Under the pieces are notes generated by a model, which had not been told where the DNA came from, searched no databases, and was given only the letters and a program-made list of their open reading frames with translations. Position numbers and translations under genes: made by a program. A stretch of DNA of 64,000 bases from Thunnus maccoyii (lineage: Eukaryota > Chordata > Actinopteri > Scombriformes > Scombridae), in contig NC_056540.1 in NCBI RefSeq assembly GCF_910596095.1, forward strand, positions 14,315,001 through 14,379,000. The letters run 5' to 3'. Of this stretch, positions 11,701 to 25,500 are shown one piece after another; position 1 is the stretch's first letter, and each line of letters opens with the position of its first letter.

Positions 11701-13766
11701 GGTTCTATCAACTTAAATGATAGCATTTTAGAAATAAAATAAAATCAACTTTAATTTTTACTTCAACTGAGTTTGATACATCTCACTTTAGTTAATAGAA
11801 ACACATAGTCTACTGTAAAATATGCTAATTAAATGTACATGTCATTAACACTTATATAATAATATATATATCTGTCAGCTTATTTACATCCTGAGAAGAT
11901 TCAGCACACTGTACACATGTAGTACTTCATATTGGTTCTGTGCCTCGAAATGTATTAAAGGACCAGTGTGTAAGATTTAGTGGCATCTAGTGGAACAGAC
12001 TTGGCAGAAATGGAATATAATATTCCTAAGTATGTTTTAATTAGTGTATAATCCCCTGAAAATAAGAATGAATGTTTTTTTGCTATCTTATAATGAGCCC
12101 TTTTATATCTACATAGGAAGCAGGTCCTCTTCCACTGAGGCCGCCATGTTGCACCACCATGATTCTACAGTAGCCCAGAATGGACAAAACAAACACTGGC
12201 TCTACACATTTTGAAGGGGAGGGTGAGGGGTAATCATTTGGTTGCAATCTGCAACCTCACCACTACATGTCACTAAATCCTACATAATTGACCTTTAAAT
12301 AAACAAGATATGAATTTTACAACCAGTTTCATAAGTGAAACCCTGAGTCACCAATTTATGAGGTACATGTATACAAGAAATATCAATGTAATCCAACACA
12401 CTTACCATGGAGTCTATTGGGCATTTATAACTCTATATATGCAACACATTGCAGCTGACCAGTTAAATAAGGTTTACCATATCATTTTGACTTGTGAATT
12501 AAATCAAGGTTAACCTGTCTCTTATTCAGGGAAAAGGATCAGCAGCAGGACGGTAATCCCCTCGGACCTGGGCAGAAAACATCTGATTTTGAAGTCCCTC
12601 CAGAAAATGTTTTTGTTGAAAACTGTCAGTTATTCCACTGTCATAAGATAAATACCCACAAAAAACAAACTTTACAGCTGGAGAAAAATGTAATAATTTT
12701 AGAAAAGACACAGAAAAATCATTTGGGCAATTTCACCAGCAATAGATCTTTCCCCCCCAAACTTTTTAATATTGAAAAGTTTGGGGCTGTTGAAACTGTT
12801 TGCCCTATTGAAGTTAGTCCTAAACTTTTGGAACGTGCACCAAAAACTGAGTGTTTTAAAGTGTTTTGTAAAGAAACAAAAAGTCTTAAAAATATAGACT
12901 GCTACAGTAAAACAATGAAATTGCATTCAAATTTAGAACGTGAATCAGCTGTTGATGCAAAAGTGGATATACAAGGCCTAAAGCCATATATAGAACATTG
13001 CACTAAAGAAATTGAGAAAAAAGACAATCAATTTGCATTTGCCATCGTCTTTACAGAACATACACACATCATCTTGCCCGTAGTTTATCCAGATTATAAA
13101 CAAAACATACACTGCGAGGAAATTTTAATCAATCGACTTGATATTTTAGTGGACAAATACAAAAAAAAAATTGGATATATTTTCATCTTTACATACAATA
13201 GCCCGTGTTTAAAGAAAAAACACATGACTCCTTGCATGATTAAGCTTCGTGACAAAGCCTTGGAATGGAAAAAATACAGAATCATAACTTTGGTGGGGTT
13301 TGAAAAGTTCTATGGACTAAATGGACCAAATTATTTTAGAAATTCTTCCAGCATCTTAGATCAAAGCATTCAAAAATTTGAGAGTTGTCCTTTCAAATTG
13401 GACAATATGTCCTTCAATAACAAGTCTATCTTTGGCACAATTTCAGCTGTGGAAGGGAAACAACAAAGAGAAGAACGAAAAAAGAATATCGAATCTGTTC
13501 TGAAGAGCTTAAAAACCCTGAAAGATAAACCACCTTGTTCACATGATGAACATTTGCAGTGGGGCAAAAACATTATCGATTCTTTTAAATTAGCTCCAGA
13601 AGTTCATGAAATATTGAATGAAGATTTGAATAAAATGGTTAACGACAGTGCTGAAAGAGCCATGATAGAAAAAATAACTGCAGATTTCAACATGAAATTA
13701 GTTCAAATTTGTAAACATATGTTGGAGCAAAGCAACACCCTGTGGCTTCTTCATATCCCTATGTAA
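8798..13766 (+). CDS. Unrecognised protein with deaminase-like zinc motif, spliced gene
   Basis: Proposed exons are 8777-8803 (ATG at 8798), 9124-9218, 9625-9756, 10739-10870 and 12530-13766. All joins are in frame and sum to 533 residues (489 without one copy of the repeated exon). The last exon alone gives 411 residues. Counted from the Met at 12723, residues 104-123 are two hydrophobic strands, followed by HCEE (130-133), a strand GYIFIFTYNSPC ending at Cys162, a second PC (170-171), and YRIITLVGFEKFYG. A His/Cys-x-Glu helix followed by strand-SPC...PC is the zinc-site layout of the cytidine-deaminase superfamily, though Cys to Cys is nine residues rather than the usual three. The C-terminal 130 residues are helical and lysine-rich. 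No signal peptide or membrane segment is seen. Role unknown; the deaminase relation is an inference. Confidence 0.65.
9625..9756 (+). CDS. Internal exon, first copy
   Basis: Acceptor CCTCCTGCAG, donor GTAAGT, 132 bases, so its inclusion keeps the frame. In the frame set by exon 9124-9218 it reads through without a stop (core RLCSFEADKDAQVLSVIL). It matches no family I know. Confidence 0.6.
10739..10870 (+). CDS. Internal exon, second copy
   Basis: Identical to 9625-9756 apart from one base at its end (ACACT to ACATT), which keeps Leu when joined to the last exon (CTG to TTG). Acceptor and donor signals are fully preserved. The exon is symmetric (phase 2 at both sides), so either copy or both could be spliced in. 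Confidence 0.55.
11955..12298. mobile_element. MITE with terminal inverted repeats, in the last intron
   Basis: The left end TTAAAGGACCAGTGTGTAAG with ATTTAGTGGCATCTAGTGG mirrors the right end, where CCACTACATGTCACTAAATCC is followed by CCTTTAA. There is no coding capacity. The same family occurs at 26,642-27,917. Confidence 0.75.
12530..13766 (+). CDS. Last coding exon carrying the deaminase-like domain
   Basis: The acceptor is CTCTTATTCAG at 12519-12529. The frame is open for 412 codons to TAA 13764-13766. A reading frame of this length is far above background in AT-rich fish intergenic DNA. It is not the short Met-to-stop ORF alone: 64 further codons upstream of the Met at 12723 are open and join the upstream exon in phase. 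The HCE codons begin at 13110. Confidence 0.75.
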
Positions 13767-13824
13767 CTTTCAACGAATTGAGAATCTTTAAAACTACAAT
13801 CTATACAGAAATGTATACATACAA

Positions 13825-13830
13825 AATAAA
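13825..13830 (+). promoter_or_regulatory. Poly(A) signal of the deaminase-like gene
   Basis: AATAAA lies 59 bases after the stop codon at 13766 and is followed by a T run. It implies a very short 3' UTR. Confidence 0.6.
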
Positions 13831-13849
13831 CTTTTTTTGAATTTTGACA

Positions 13850-14790
13850 TTGAGACTCCATGTGTGCTTTGTTCCATTAACAAAATGTATCTTTTTTCCA
13901 TTCAGAAACTGTTTGGGGTTGAGGTGTGGTGGCCTGTAGTCAAACCACCAAGGCTCTCTGGTTCACAGTGATTATGGGTTAGGGGATGAGGACAGAGAAA
14001 CAGAAAGAGCATCTAGAGTCAGCAACCAGTTCTGGCTGTCGTTACGATAAGACGCAAATAAAAACACCCTTAATATTCTATTAAAACACAGCTTTGTGGT
14101 CTTACACCTGGAAAAAAGGTCAAATCAATCTGTCATTCTTCACTGAGAGTGAAGCTTTGTCACAAATGGAAAGACATGATAAAATCAGCTGAAGTACATC
14201 AGTACAGGAAACAGTAACATACTGATTTAACTTCCTTTATTAGTAGTTTATTACTGATACATGACTGTGTTAGATACCATTGTCCCAGCACACATACTGT
14301 TATCTGTTTTGACATGGAGCTTTAAGAATTGGCACAAACAATATACAAATGAACATCTCTGTATACAATACTGATTTTAAACAGAAAATAATCAATAAAT
14401 ATCCCCAAAAAAATGACAGGAACACAAGATAAAAATGCACAGCTGTATCTTAGACAAAATGTCTAGTAATTATGTGCCGTTTTCTTTTTATTCAGTGCAA
14501 ACATAAAAATGGGCTGATCTTTAACTTTTGGCCCGAAAAGACCTTTTAATCAGTCTGAGTGCAGAACATAGCAGGATGTGAATGTATCAGTTCAGACTCA
14601 GTCTGCAGATTCCCTACTTTGTGATGGAGAGGAGTTAAAATGTCTTAATGAGAAAAGACAGAAAAGTAAACATGTTAACTAAAAACACAAAAATCACTTC
14701 TCACACCAGAGATCCACAATGATGAAGTCTGGTTTCAGAACATATGATTCATCAAGACTGAGATTAAAAAAAAAAAAAAAAAAACACTCA

Positions 14791-14830
<40 letters not shown>

Positions 14831-16564
14831 TGATTAAAAAATTAAATTGATTTAAGCCCAGAAAATGAATAAGGCAAGCAAGCTCATACTGTATATACAG
14901 TCAAAGTTACTATTTACACTGAGTTTACATTTTGTTAAGTGAAGTTTCCAACAGTTGAGGTGGGGTTTGTCTCCCCCTACTGGTTCATACTAGTGTCACA
15001 CTGCAGACAGCAGCTCATGCTTTAAATCTCTCATCACAGAGCACTCGGAAGAAACCAATGAGTTGTTGGCGACCAGAAGAGCCCATCCCAGATCTAAAGT
15101 CCAGTGTGTTCAGAAACACCCACAGCCTAGACCAACACTCCCTCCAGATCTGAAACAACAGCACGGGGATGAGTGAATAATTCCTCACTGTCTCCTGATG
15201 TTTTGGTTGAATTATTTCTATATTGCCTTGCTTTATTCTTCCTGACTTCTTCTGTGATCTATAAATATTCTGAAGAGGTTAAGTGTGTCGACACAGTTGG
15301 GCAAAAGGGGTGACAGAGTGCAGAGCTTCTTCGTGTCCTTCTAATGCTAAACACAAACAATATGCAGACATCACTACTGTGGTGAAAGCAGATATGCTCA
15401 TAAAAACAGCATCACCTTAAGAGGCCTGGATATGCACAACTCATATGAATGAGTAATATTACATGAACAGAAATGACTGGATAACAGAAGAGTCACACTT
15501 AAATGATCAGGGATAAACACAGCCTAAGAAGAGTGACGTCTAGATGAAGGTTAACTAAGCCGACACTAAACAAGCCACTCCATCACCAGCACTGTACATG
15601 ACTTGATAGTCACATTATAGCAGTGAGGAGGAAAGTTGTGGTGAGTGAGACCTGAACTTAGTAGAGCCAGATTCACTCAGAGCTGAGAAGAAGATACAAA
15701 CTAAACTCTTCCACAAGCTGTGAGGTCTAAAATGAAGTAAAAGGAGATTAAAAAAGGAAAGTAAAATAAATGAACAAAAACAGGCTTGAGCAGAAATAAT
15801 CCTGTAAAACTTGACAGTGACATGGGCTAGGACATGGTGACTGCTGATTGGCAGGTGAGATGAGCTGAGCTGTGGTAACGAGGGAACTACGCGGTCTGAT
15901 AAATATAAGGATTTTGACCTTCATCGTCAGGGCAGGCCTTAAAGTCGATTTCAACCCCCCCCCTCCCCTCTTACTCCTCACTGAAGAAAAACCTCTGGTA
16001 CAATACTCTTAAAACCAGCTTTCTGAGTGATGTCTTGTTTTTCAACTGGAACCATGTAGGAGGAGCCCAGAAGACGCAGCAGAATCTCGGGATTATCATT
16101 TAGAGTGATGAATGTAGGATTTTACTGGAAATACTTAAAACAAAAAAGAAAGAAAGAAAGAAAGAAAGCCTAAACTGTGCCTGAAGAAAGTCACACAGCA
16201 GGCGACACAGTGAGTAAGATCAATGAGTGTGGAAAACTGCACACAGCCAGCTCACATCTCATCTGCTATGGGGACCTCTATATATGTTTTGGGGTTAAAC
16301 AACAAAAAGGAGCATTTGTGAATACACGATTACCTATTATGAGACTTAAAAATCCACCCACAACCCAGTAAATGGAAGAAGAACCGTTTCCATAAAACGG
16401 CGACAAACTAAACCTGCACTCTAGAAACCAGCAACAGTGACACAATTTGGTTGCTTGATATAGTAAATAGTGTCTATGTGTTTGTGTGGAGACCAAACAG
16501 AGGAAGGAGGGCCTGCAGGCTGTGGGTGGAGAGAGTGTAGGCCGGCGGATGTGGACCGTAGGCC
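13850..16564. other. Intergenic stretch and reep2 3' UTR
   Basis: This is the space between two convergent genes. No coding sequence is seen. reep2 reads in from the right, and its 3' UTR must end here. TTTATT (AATAAA on the minus strand) occurs near 14,237, 14,487 and 15,230, and I cannot tell which is used. It contains a poly-A/CA microsatellite (14,766-14,828). Confidence 0.5.
14766..14828. repeat. Poly-A run followed by (CA)n microsatellite
   Basis: 19 A residues, then CACTCACT, then about 18 CA units. Confidence 0.95.
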
Positions 16565-17198
16565 TCATGGTGGCGTCTCTGCATTACTAGTCGTGGTCTT
16601 TTTCTTTGCCGGCTTCTTTACCACCTTGGTTTGAGTCTTGCAGACGGAGGAGAAGCAAAGAAAAGTGGAAAAAGCAAAGAGTAATTAACATGGTTAATTA
16701 ACAGTAAAGGTTAATTTTTAAACTTATCTTTTTGACAGATTGACATTAAAATTTGGTACATACATTCATGTTCCCCTGGGAATAAATTGTAACCCTCTAG
16801 CCTAGCATCATCAGGTCAAAGTTTCTGTTTATCCAATACTTTTGTTTAGGATCAAATTCCTGCAAAACTAATGCCAGTCACATCAGTCTCAGCTATACTT
16901 TGTATTGAGTGATAATTAACAAATGCTAGCACGCTAACGCTCTACATTGAGATGGTAACCATGGTAAACATACCTGTTAAACATTAGCATGCTAGCATTG
17001 TCCTTAACTGTGTCCCAATTCTATACTACACCTTTCACACATAGGTCACAAAATAAAGTTTACTTAAAAAGGCAGAATAAGAGGTTACATTTAAAAAACG
17101 CTTGATTTTAAGTGTTCTGTTAATGGACACTATTGTATACTCCAGTGAAATGCACATCGTTGCAAAAAAATAAAACATTTTTTAAAAACTAGGAGCAC

Positions 17199-17245
<47 letters not shown>

Positions 17246-20200
17246 GCTATTAAATCCTCGAAAAACATTCTGGTATCTAGTTAAACTGGCACAGAAATAT
17301 CAAAGAAAAATTTTTTGTATACCAACCGCAAAAGCAGTATACCAAGACAATTAGTATATACAGTATACAATTTGTGACAGTCTTTGTGCTCATGTTAGCA
17401 TGCCATCATTAGCATTTAGCACAAAGCACTCCTGTGCCTGATTACAGCCTCACAGAGCCGCTAGTCTGACTCAATCTACACTCAAAATCACACCACAGTT
17501 CCAGTTTGATGTGCGTTATCAAGACTAAGTTAGCTAAATTATCCTTGAAACCTCACTCGTATCCAAATGACATATTTTCTAAATACACTACATGAAAATT
17601 GAACTATTCACAATCTAAAACTACATTAATATTTTATATGTATAACATAAATGAAATAATTTACCTGGGCCTTTGTATGTATCATTGCTAAACGGTAGTA
17701 TTGATAAATGTTAAAAAAATATTGTGATATCAACTTCCAGCCATATTGTCAAACTGAAAGGATCAACAGTTTTATGATGATGAAATGGTGCATATGTTCC
17801 AACATGGAGCCGCCACTACAGTTTAAGGGTTAAAGTAATGGCGCCTCATCAGCCTAACAGGCTTCCATTTGGACAACAGGCTTTTATCTCTCCCCTCGTT
17901 TCCAGACTTCTCTCTACTGTCACTATCTCATAAAAAGGCATAAAAATGTCCCAACATATTTGAAAAAAAAAGAAGGTTTAAAGCAATGTTGTGCTCAGCT
18001 GAATGTCATTTTATGATACATAACTGATGAACTTTCTTCCAAAACAAGACCTCTGTAACGTGTGTTCACCCTACCTCTGTCTTAGCAGCAGCAGGTTTCT
18101 TGGTTGCCTTGACGCTGGCACTGCGCTTCGGGGCTTTCTCTCCCACATCGTCATCAGAGTGTTCAGTCCTTGTGTCTGATAGGTCAGAGCTGTGTTGAGA
18201 TGACGTTTCGTCAGCGAGGGATGCGGCCGCCAAAGAGCGAGCTGTGGGATTGGACAAAAAAAAAATTTGGCGGTCACTCAGTGACGGCGAAGCTCGGGGT
18301 TCAGAGTGAAGCTAAAGCAGCTACATGAAAAAAAACATAATCCCCAGATGATTCAGCTGACAGCTAAGAGAGAGATGAGCAGATATGTGGTTTGACCTTG
18401 CCTCTGAACCACAGTGATTTTACTTTATGAACATCTAATCTAATAACAGCTGACAGATGAAATGTGTTCAACAATGTGTAATTGCAGACCAGTACGTCAC
18501 TGCAGTCACAGCTTCTCAAAGCCTATAGTTTTAAAGCTGAATGTTAGCTGTGTAATAAAAGGTCACACTAAATAGGACCCTCTTCTGCCAAGTTACCATT
18601 ATCTGAGTAAGAGAATGTGCTGGGTTGATAAAAATATAGACTGGGTCATCTGTTTGCTGTAAACCCCCAAAATGACTCTAGTGCTGCAGTACTTATTCCA
18701 AAGATGTATTAGTAATAAAAAAAAAACACAAGCCTTTTTCCACCAGGATTGGCCAGCCTCTAATCCTAACTTTAAATATCTACAGTCACAGACTTAACCC
18801 TAAACATCCTCCTCACTTGAGAAGCTGCAACCCGCATTCCTCTTCAAATGACGAGCATTTTATCAGCTGTCAAGTTTGTCAGTGAATACTTTTTTCACTG
18901 ATCAATCGATTAAGTCGTTTTTTCAGCTCCAGTGGACAGTCTGGAAGAGCAGGGCGTGTAAATGCTTCTCCTACTCTGCCTGCTGCTGTTACATAATCTG
19001 ATTTAAATGGAGGTTTTAAAAAAAAGAAACTGAAAACAAAGAAAATACATGTGAATTTGTTTAGGTCTATGTCCATTATTCTGTTTTTCAGTATGTTTAG
19101 TGGATTAAAATAGAAATTTACAATACATTAATTTTTTCATTAGGTGTCGTGGTGAAAAAATGTATGTTTGAGTCCGTTAACATCGTGTAAAGAAAATTTA
19201 TCAAATTTATTATTTACAAATGGAGAAGAATATCATCTTTTCTTTTTTGCCCGTCAAAAGTGTGGTGGCTTTAAACTGTTATTTTAAAATCCAAAGTGTA
19301 AAGATGATGAATCATTAATAAATGGGTCTTGGAGTTTGAATTCTTTTCACTATATTGTTCCTACAGGTTATTAAAAGAACATCAATGCACAAATCACATG
19401 AATCATTTAACTCCAACTGTCTGATTCTTTTCACTTCAGTGTTTTTTTTTTTATCCATTTTTCTTTCAGTCTCGGTTTTAGAAGTTACAAATGCTTTTTT
19501 TGTCTGTATGAATTTAAATGTGCCACTCGTGCCCTGTTCTTTCATTGTTACACTGTCTCTGTGTCTCTCTGTCTGTATTCAGTTCACAGCTTGTCGGGCC
19601 CACACAGCCTGCTAGCCAACAGTGTAGTGAGACACAAAGAGTCCTCCTTCCAAGCCTCTCCACCCACTGGAATCACATGCTTTCCCCCCCCCCCCCCACC
19701 CCACCTCTCTCGATCGCTCCCTCCACCTCCTCCTTTTCCCTGCCATCCTGCAGTGCTTTAAATCACATGACTCCAGTCTGGCCCGACTAACCCCAGCCCT
19801 GCTCTTATAACAGTTAAATGAAGGGAAATCCTCTGTGTGCCACTTCGGTCCAATCAGCGAACTGGACACACAGAATGAATGTAGAACAAACTCTACAAAT
19901 GAAGCTGTGTGGGATGTGCGTGTTTGTGTGGCCTTACTCTGCCGTGCTGCAGTGCTCTTGGCCCGGGGAAGCGTGCTGGCCCCCGAGCCCATCTCATCCA
20001 TCGGGTCCCGTCTCATGCGACCATCTGATGGGCGCAGAACCAGATCATCCTCGGCGTTGATGAGAGTCAGGTCCTGCATGCTGAAACTCCGCAGCTTGTC
20101 TGACAGCACGCCCTGCCCCTGGACATCACAGCAAAACCAAACACACACACACACACACACACGTCAGATATGTAGCAGCACGAGAGTAAACGTTTGGTTA

Positions 20201-22533
20201 CCTTTGCATCACTTTTATGTCTTATGTGAATCAGTCACTTAGAATAAAGACGCTTTCTTGAAAGCATTTCCCAATTCTCACGTCTGGTGAAACACTAATG
20301 AAGTTTATATCAGATGTGGAAGAAATGTTGGTAATTATAAAGAGCAGCTGGGGAATCTCGGGTCTGATTCACTAAATCTGTAACATGCAACATGAGAGAA
20401 TTTCCTCTGGTGGTAATTTTGACATGTTTAACTAATCAAAAGAAACACCATACTTGTGCCCCATGCATGGGAATGTGAGAGGACTGCAGGACTCACAAAT
20501 ATATCTGCAATTTGCGAGTAACAATCATTTGTGAAACGGGGCACTGGCACCGTTGGCAAGCTGCGGGTAAGCAGAACTCACAAACCTCTTGTGAAACAGG
20601 CCCCTGCTGTGTGACTAAACTGTGAGACCACCTGATCAACGACTCGGGCAAAGTTTTGAGGTCTGTTCCCTGGAAAAAGTTACAAGCTGTATGACTGAGT
20701 GAAAATAAGTTTTATTTGCTGTTGTTTGTCTTCCCAGTTTCCCCACTGATAAAGTCCTGTGTGAGGAAATGAGCGACACGTGATCTCTGTGGTCACTTGA
20801 GAAGCATTTGAAACACATTCTCACATCAGTGATGAACCTCATCACAACCAGATTACCAATCTGTACAGATCTGAATCCAATGAAGTTAGTCTGAAGGATT
20901 AAACACACTTGTGAAATCATCTATAATTAAGATATTAAAGCAGTCGAAAAACATGACACACACACAAGAATTGATGACTTTGTCCAAATGACAAAATCAT
21001 TTTAAAAATCTCTTATAAACTTCCACTGCAGAAACAGAGCTCACAGCTCACCTTGGTGGCTGCGGTGACGGCAGCATTTGCAGCCAGGTTGAGACCCCTC
21101 TTCCCAAACCGCATCATGGTCTCGTAACTCCTGTCTTTGGCCTGTGCTATGTACTCATCTATCTCCTACAGTTGAAGGGGAAGAGTCAAAAGCCCACAAA
21201 GAAAGGTTGGACAAAGAAGAAGAAAAAAAATATCAGTGTTTCAGTGTGGACAAGCGAAATAGTTTACATTTGAGAGACCGACTAAATGTCTTTCCATGTC
21301 ATGTTCCTACCTTCTCTTTGTTGGACAGGGTTGGGTGGACAAACTTGCGGTAGAGGACACTGGAGCCCTTGGTGTATGGAGACAGGAGCCAGATCACAAA
21401 GGCAATCTTTAGCTCGAAGTAAAATGGAAACCTGGGTAATGAAACACAGAACAAAACATCAGTGGGGAAGAAAATCAAAACATAAATACTTTGAAGAACG
21501 TATTAAGACCTGAGAAATGAACAGCAAGACACAACTAGAGAAGCTAAAAGCTGTGAAACACTGATCTGATACATAAAAAAAAAGGCTGAGTTATATTTTG
21601 TTTTGCTACATTGAAAAACAAGACTCTTTGATAAGAAATCACTATACTAAAAATATCAAGAACACTTAGCGGTGGAAAAACGCATGAATGCGTCTATTGA
21701 TATAAGCTGTTTATTTATTTTAAGCTAGTTGGGGATGAGGGTCACGATCACGAGCAGCTCCTGACTCACCATGATAGGAGCAGGTCTGTAGCTGTTTCTG
21801 CTGTAGTGAACAACGCAAATACTATCCAGTACATCATCCACTTCACCTGCACACACACAAACATATACACACACACACACACGTGAGGAGAGAGAGAGAA
21901 CATCACAAAAATAGCACATATAAACTCTCAGCGTCCAGTACGCACGTGCTGAGACATGAAGAGCTCAACAGCAGCTACATACAGAAACATACCAACACAG
22001 AGACACAGCATATGTTTCAGTTGTGTCAGATCACATCAGTATGCATGACTAATCTCCCGGAGACAAAGGAAATGTAGGGCGTTGTTAAGATTTAACAAAA
22101 TGCTATAAAAAGGCTAAGGAAATGTTGCTAAATGTCATCGACTGAGTGGAAATACATTATCTATAATCAAACATTTTGATATATATAATGTTAGAGAAAA
22201 AGCACTGGATGGAAAAGGTACGCTTCAAGGCATTAAAGAGGCCACAGGCACGTGCTTCTGTAAACACACATAATGCTGAATCATGCGACTCATTAGAAAT
22301 GAGCCAAACAAGAGGAAAAAAGGGGAAAACATCAGTTCTAAAAATGGCGTCCTCCACTCTCTCCCTCTTCCTCCTTGCCTCTTTTCGCTCCTTCTGTGGC
22401 CGTCTGCTTGAGCAGCGATCGAGAGGGGGGGTTGCTATGGTAACCTGCCAGGAGGAGACTGTTCTCCAGCGCAAATCTAGGCGGAGGGCCAGAGCACAGC
22501 TATCTACTCCTCCTCCTCCACCTCCTCCCAGAC

Positions 22534-22572
<39 letters not shown>

Positions 22573-25500
22573 CCTTGCAGAGATGAGGTAAGCAGGGAGG
22601 ACCCCGTTTATTTAAAAGACTCTCAGCCAAAGACAGAATGGGAATCGTTTTTATGTTGGTTTCAACTGGCAGCACTGCTCGTCCTGTCCTAATCTCATTA
22701 TCACTTTATTTGTTGTGTTATTTAAAAAGATATTGTCTCCGATTTTGCTGCCAAATCCCAAACTTTCTTCCCAGTCTAGTGTTGATGTTGAAAGTCAACT
22801 GTGAGCTGCGTTGAGAGGCAACATATCTCCAGGGAACTGAGAGGATATTTCAAGACTTGCAGGCACTATTGTGGACAATATAACAAAATAAGGGAGTGTA
22901 CATTTGAAGTATGAATCATTATGGTATCAAGGGACTGGGCAGTTTAATGCATTTAACATGGTGTGCGTGTTTGTCTCATGCCACACGCCCACGAGATGAT
23001 GCAGACGGATTTGACAACAATTCAACCACTAATTCTATTCTACTCTCCAAATTGCCAGCTATCGATTATTTTCACATGCTGATTATTTTCTTGATCATTT
23101 AATGAATTGTTTTATCTGTAAATTGTCGGAAAATTGTGAAAATACCCATCACAATTTCCTAAAGCTCAACTTCATCAGATTGCTTGTTTTGTTTAGGTTT
23201 ACAATCACAAAAGACAAAGAAAAGCAGAAAATCTTTATGATTAAGAAGTTAAAACTAAGGAATGTTTAAGCATTTTGAATGAAAATTAATAGATTATCAA
23301 AATAGTTTTCTGAATCAACTTTCAGCTCTGGTTGACACAGACATTGTCATGTCCATGTAGGATTTAAAGAGGAACTGGGATCGAGACAGAGACATGCGGG
23401 TATAATTTCGTCTTTTAAGGTCATTACGGTGCCTCAGCGACCCAGTTTCATGAAGGTCGGTGTGCCCTAAAATAACTGCACTGCCATTCTTCTAACCTCA
23501 TCTGAGAGACGCTGACCAGTATCAGACATGCTGGATAATTCAGTCATCAGTCTTTAAGTGACAGAGATAAAATGAAGAGAATAGTCTGTGTGGCCAATAA
23601 TCAAAACAGACTGACTCCAGGTAATTAATGCGTGTCCTCTGCCTCTCATGAAACAACTGAAACGATGTCAAGTGTGTGTCTGGCCTAAATTACATCTATC
23701 GGCTTTATATTACATTTCTTTTTAAAAAAAAACACTGACAGCATCAAGGGGCCAAAAAACGATCAGGTGAGATTGAATAACCAAAGATGATACTCACATA
23801 TTCCTTCACATTCTTCGTTTTGACAGCCTTGTACGAGGAGTATGCCGGGTACAGCGTCCCAAAGGCAAGGCTGCAAAAAACAAAGAAGGCTGGGTCAGAG
23901 GAGGGGGGGGGGGATTCAGCTGGACAAATGCTTAAAAAGCAAGTTAGCCATGTTTTCTCTAAGCTTATGTAAACACAAGTAGCTGTCTTAATATGATGTG
24001 CTTCAGTAAAGTCAGTCCCTCAGGTGGTTCTGATGTGAATAGTGGCGCCACGGTAGAGTTGAAAGGCAGCGGCTTGTCAAAACACACCAGCCTGATAGTG
24101 GGTACAAAACAATATAATGGATATCATGGAGTCAGGAAGACTGCAGAGAGATAAAGTGGAAAAACACACACAAGTCTGCCAGGGGTGGGTCACTATGTGG
24201 TGGCTCACGTGCAGACTGGAACACTGTGCGCGCCGAGCTGTGTTGTTGGTGTGTACTTGGTCGCATCCTGTGCCACTGTGGTGATTTGTGCTGATGTGAC
24301 AGGATGCTGAATGCCCAGTGAGGGACAGTAGGGAGCACACAGTCCAGAATGTCACCAGTGTGTCTGTATTCTCACTGTGTGGGTTTAAATTTTTAACTAC
24401 AGCTTGTCTGAATGTATGTCACACACACACTTGCTTCCCATCTGTTGGTACCTACAGCCAGCATACTGTATCTACTGTGTTTCTCAGCATTTAAGTAGGT
24501 GTTCTGCCCCTGTTCAGTCATGTGTGCGGCTCTGTACGGTAGACTGGGGCGACTCATGGCAGGCCTCTAGGCCAGCAGACATCCTCAGCAGACGCCCTGT
24601 GCCTCTTTGTGTCCCCGTCTCAGGTTCGCACACGAGTTTAACAGTCCCTTCACTAAGGCTCTCTCTCTCTCACTCGCTCGCTCGCTCTCTCTTTCCTTTC
24701 CTGTCCTCTTTTCCAGGTCACCATGGTGAGGGGAGGTCGTGTCTCTCCGGTTCTGCCTGTCTGGCAGCGCCTGGAAGTTGCTGGATGTCCTCTTGATCAG
24801 ATTCAGCATGTCTGTCTGTCCTGGAAGAGAGATCCCTCCTCTGTTGCTCTTCCTGTGGTTTCTTCCATTTTTAACCACATTACAGGCTTTTTGGGGGACA
24901 GTGTTTCCTTATTTGAATCAAGGGTCCAAGGATAGAGGATGTTGTATGCTGTACAGATTGAAAAGCCCCCTGAGGTAAATTTGTGATTCGTGATACTGGG
25001 CTATAAAGATCTGATATATTGAGCATAAAGTGATTTGAGTTAAGCTGTTTATTCACCTGTTTGGAGCTTTCCAGGTTAAAAAAAAAACAAAAAACAAAGC
25101 AGCAGCTGTAAATTTAAAACGGAGTAAAGACGAGAAATGATTGATCTCGTGTTAGATGTGCAGCAGCCATTATGATGCATATTCAGTCACATTGTTTGTC
25201 TCCCATCGACACATGACTACGTGAGGTGCGATGAAGTGGAAGAGCCAGCTGGAAGCCATTAAAAGCCAACAGTTTGCCAATGTTATCCTCTACTTATATA
25301 ACGTGGGGAAGAATATTTATAGGTATGAAAAACCAATGACATTCATACACCTGGGCCTTTCAAAGACACCTACCTACCTGTTTGAGGATTAGACTACCAA
25401 GGTGAAGTACAAGCTGATTAAATTAAATCCACACAAAACTGACAGCATCGCTGACAGACAGGCACATTCAATGGACAGACGACATAAAAAATCTTGCTTA

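Larger units (their letters stand above)
9467..11785 (+). repeat. Tandem duplication, 1,114-base unit, two full copies and a partial third
   Basis: Unit 1 runs from about 9,467 and unit 2 from about 10,581. A third partial copy (about 11,695-11,785) repeats the start (TTGGTTCTATCAACTTAAATG). Identity is very high through intron and exon alike: only scattered single-base differences are visible, such as GGCGACTAA against GGCAACTAA near 10,450 and 11,564. The duplication therefore looks recent or recently homogenised. Each unit contains one 132-base coding exon. Confidence 0.93.

Noticed and set aside
19612-20160. 182-codon minus-strand ORF
   Set aside because: Only 19938-20118 is real (reep2 exon 6). 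The rest is read-through into both introns, shown by clean GT and AG signals and by the REEP2 tail continuing at 18241.
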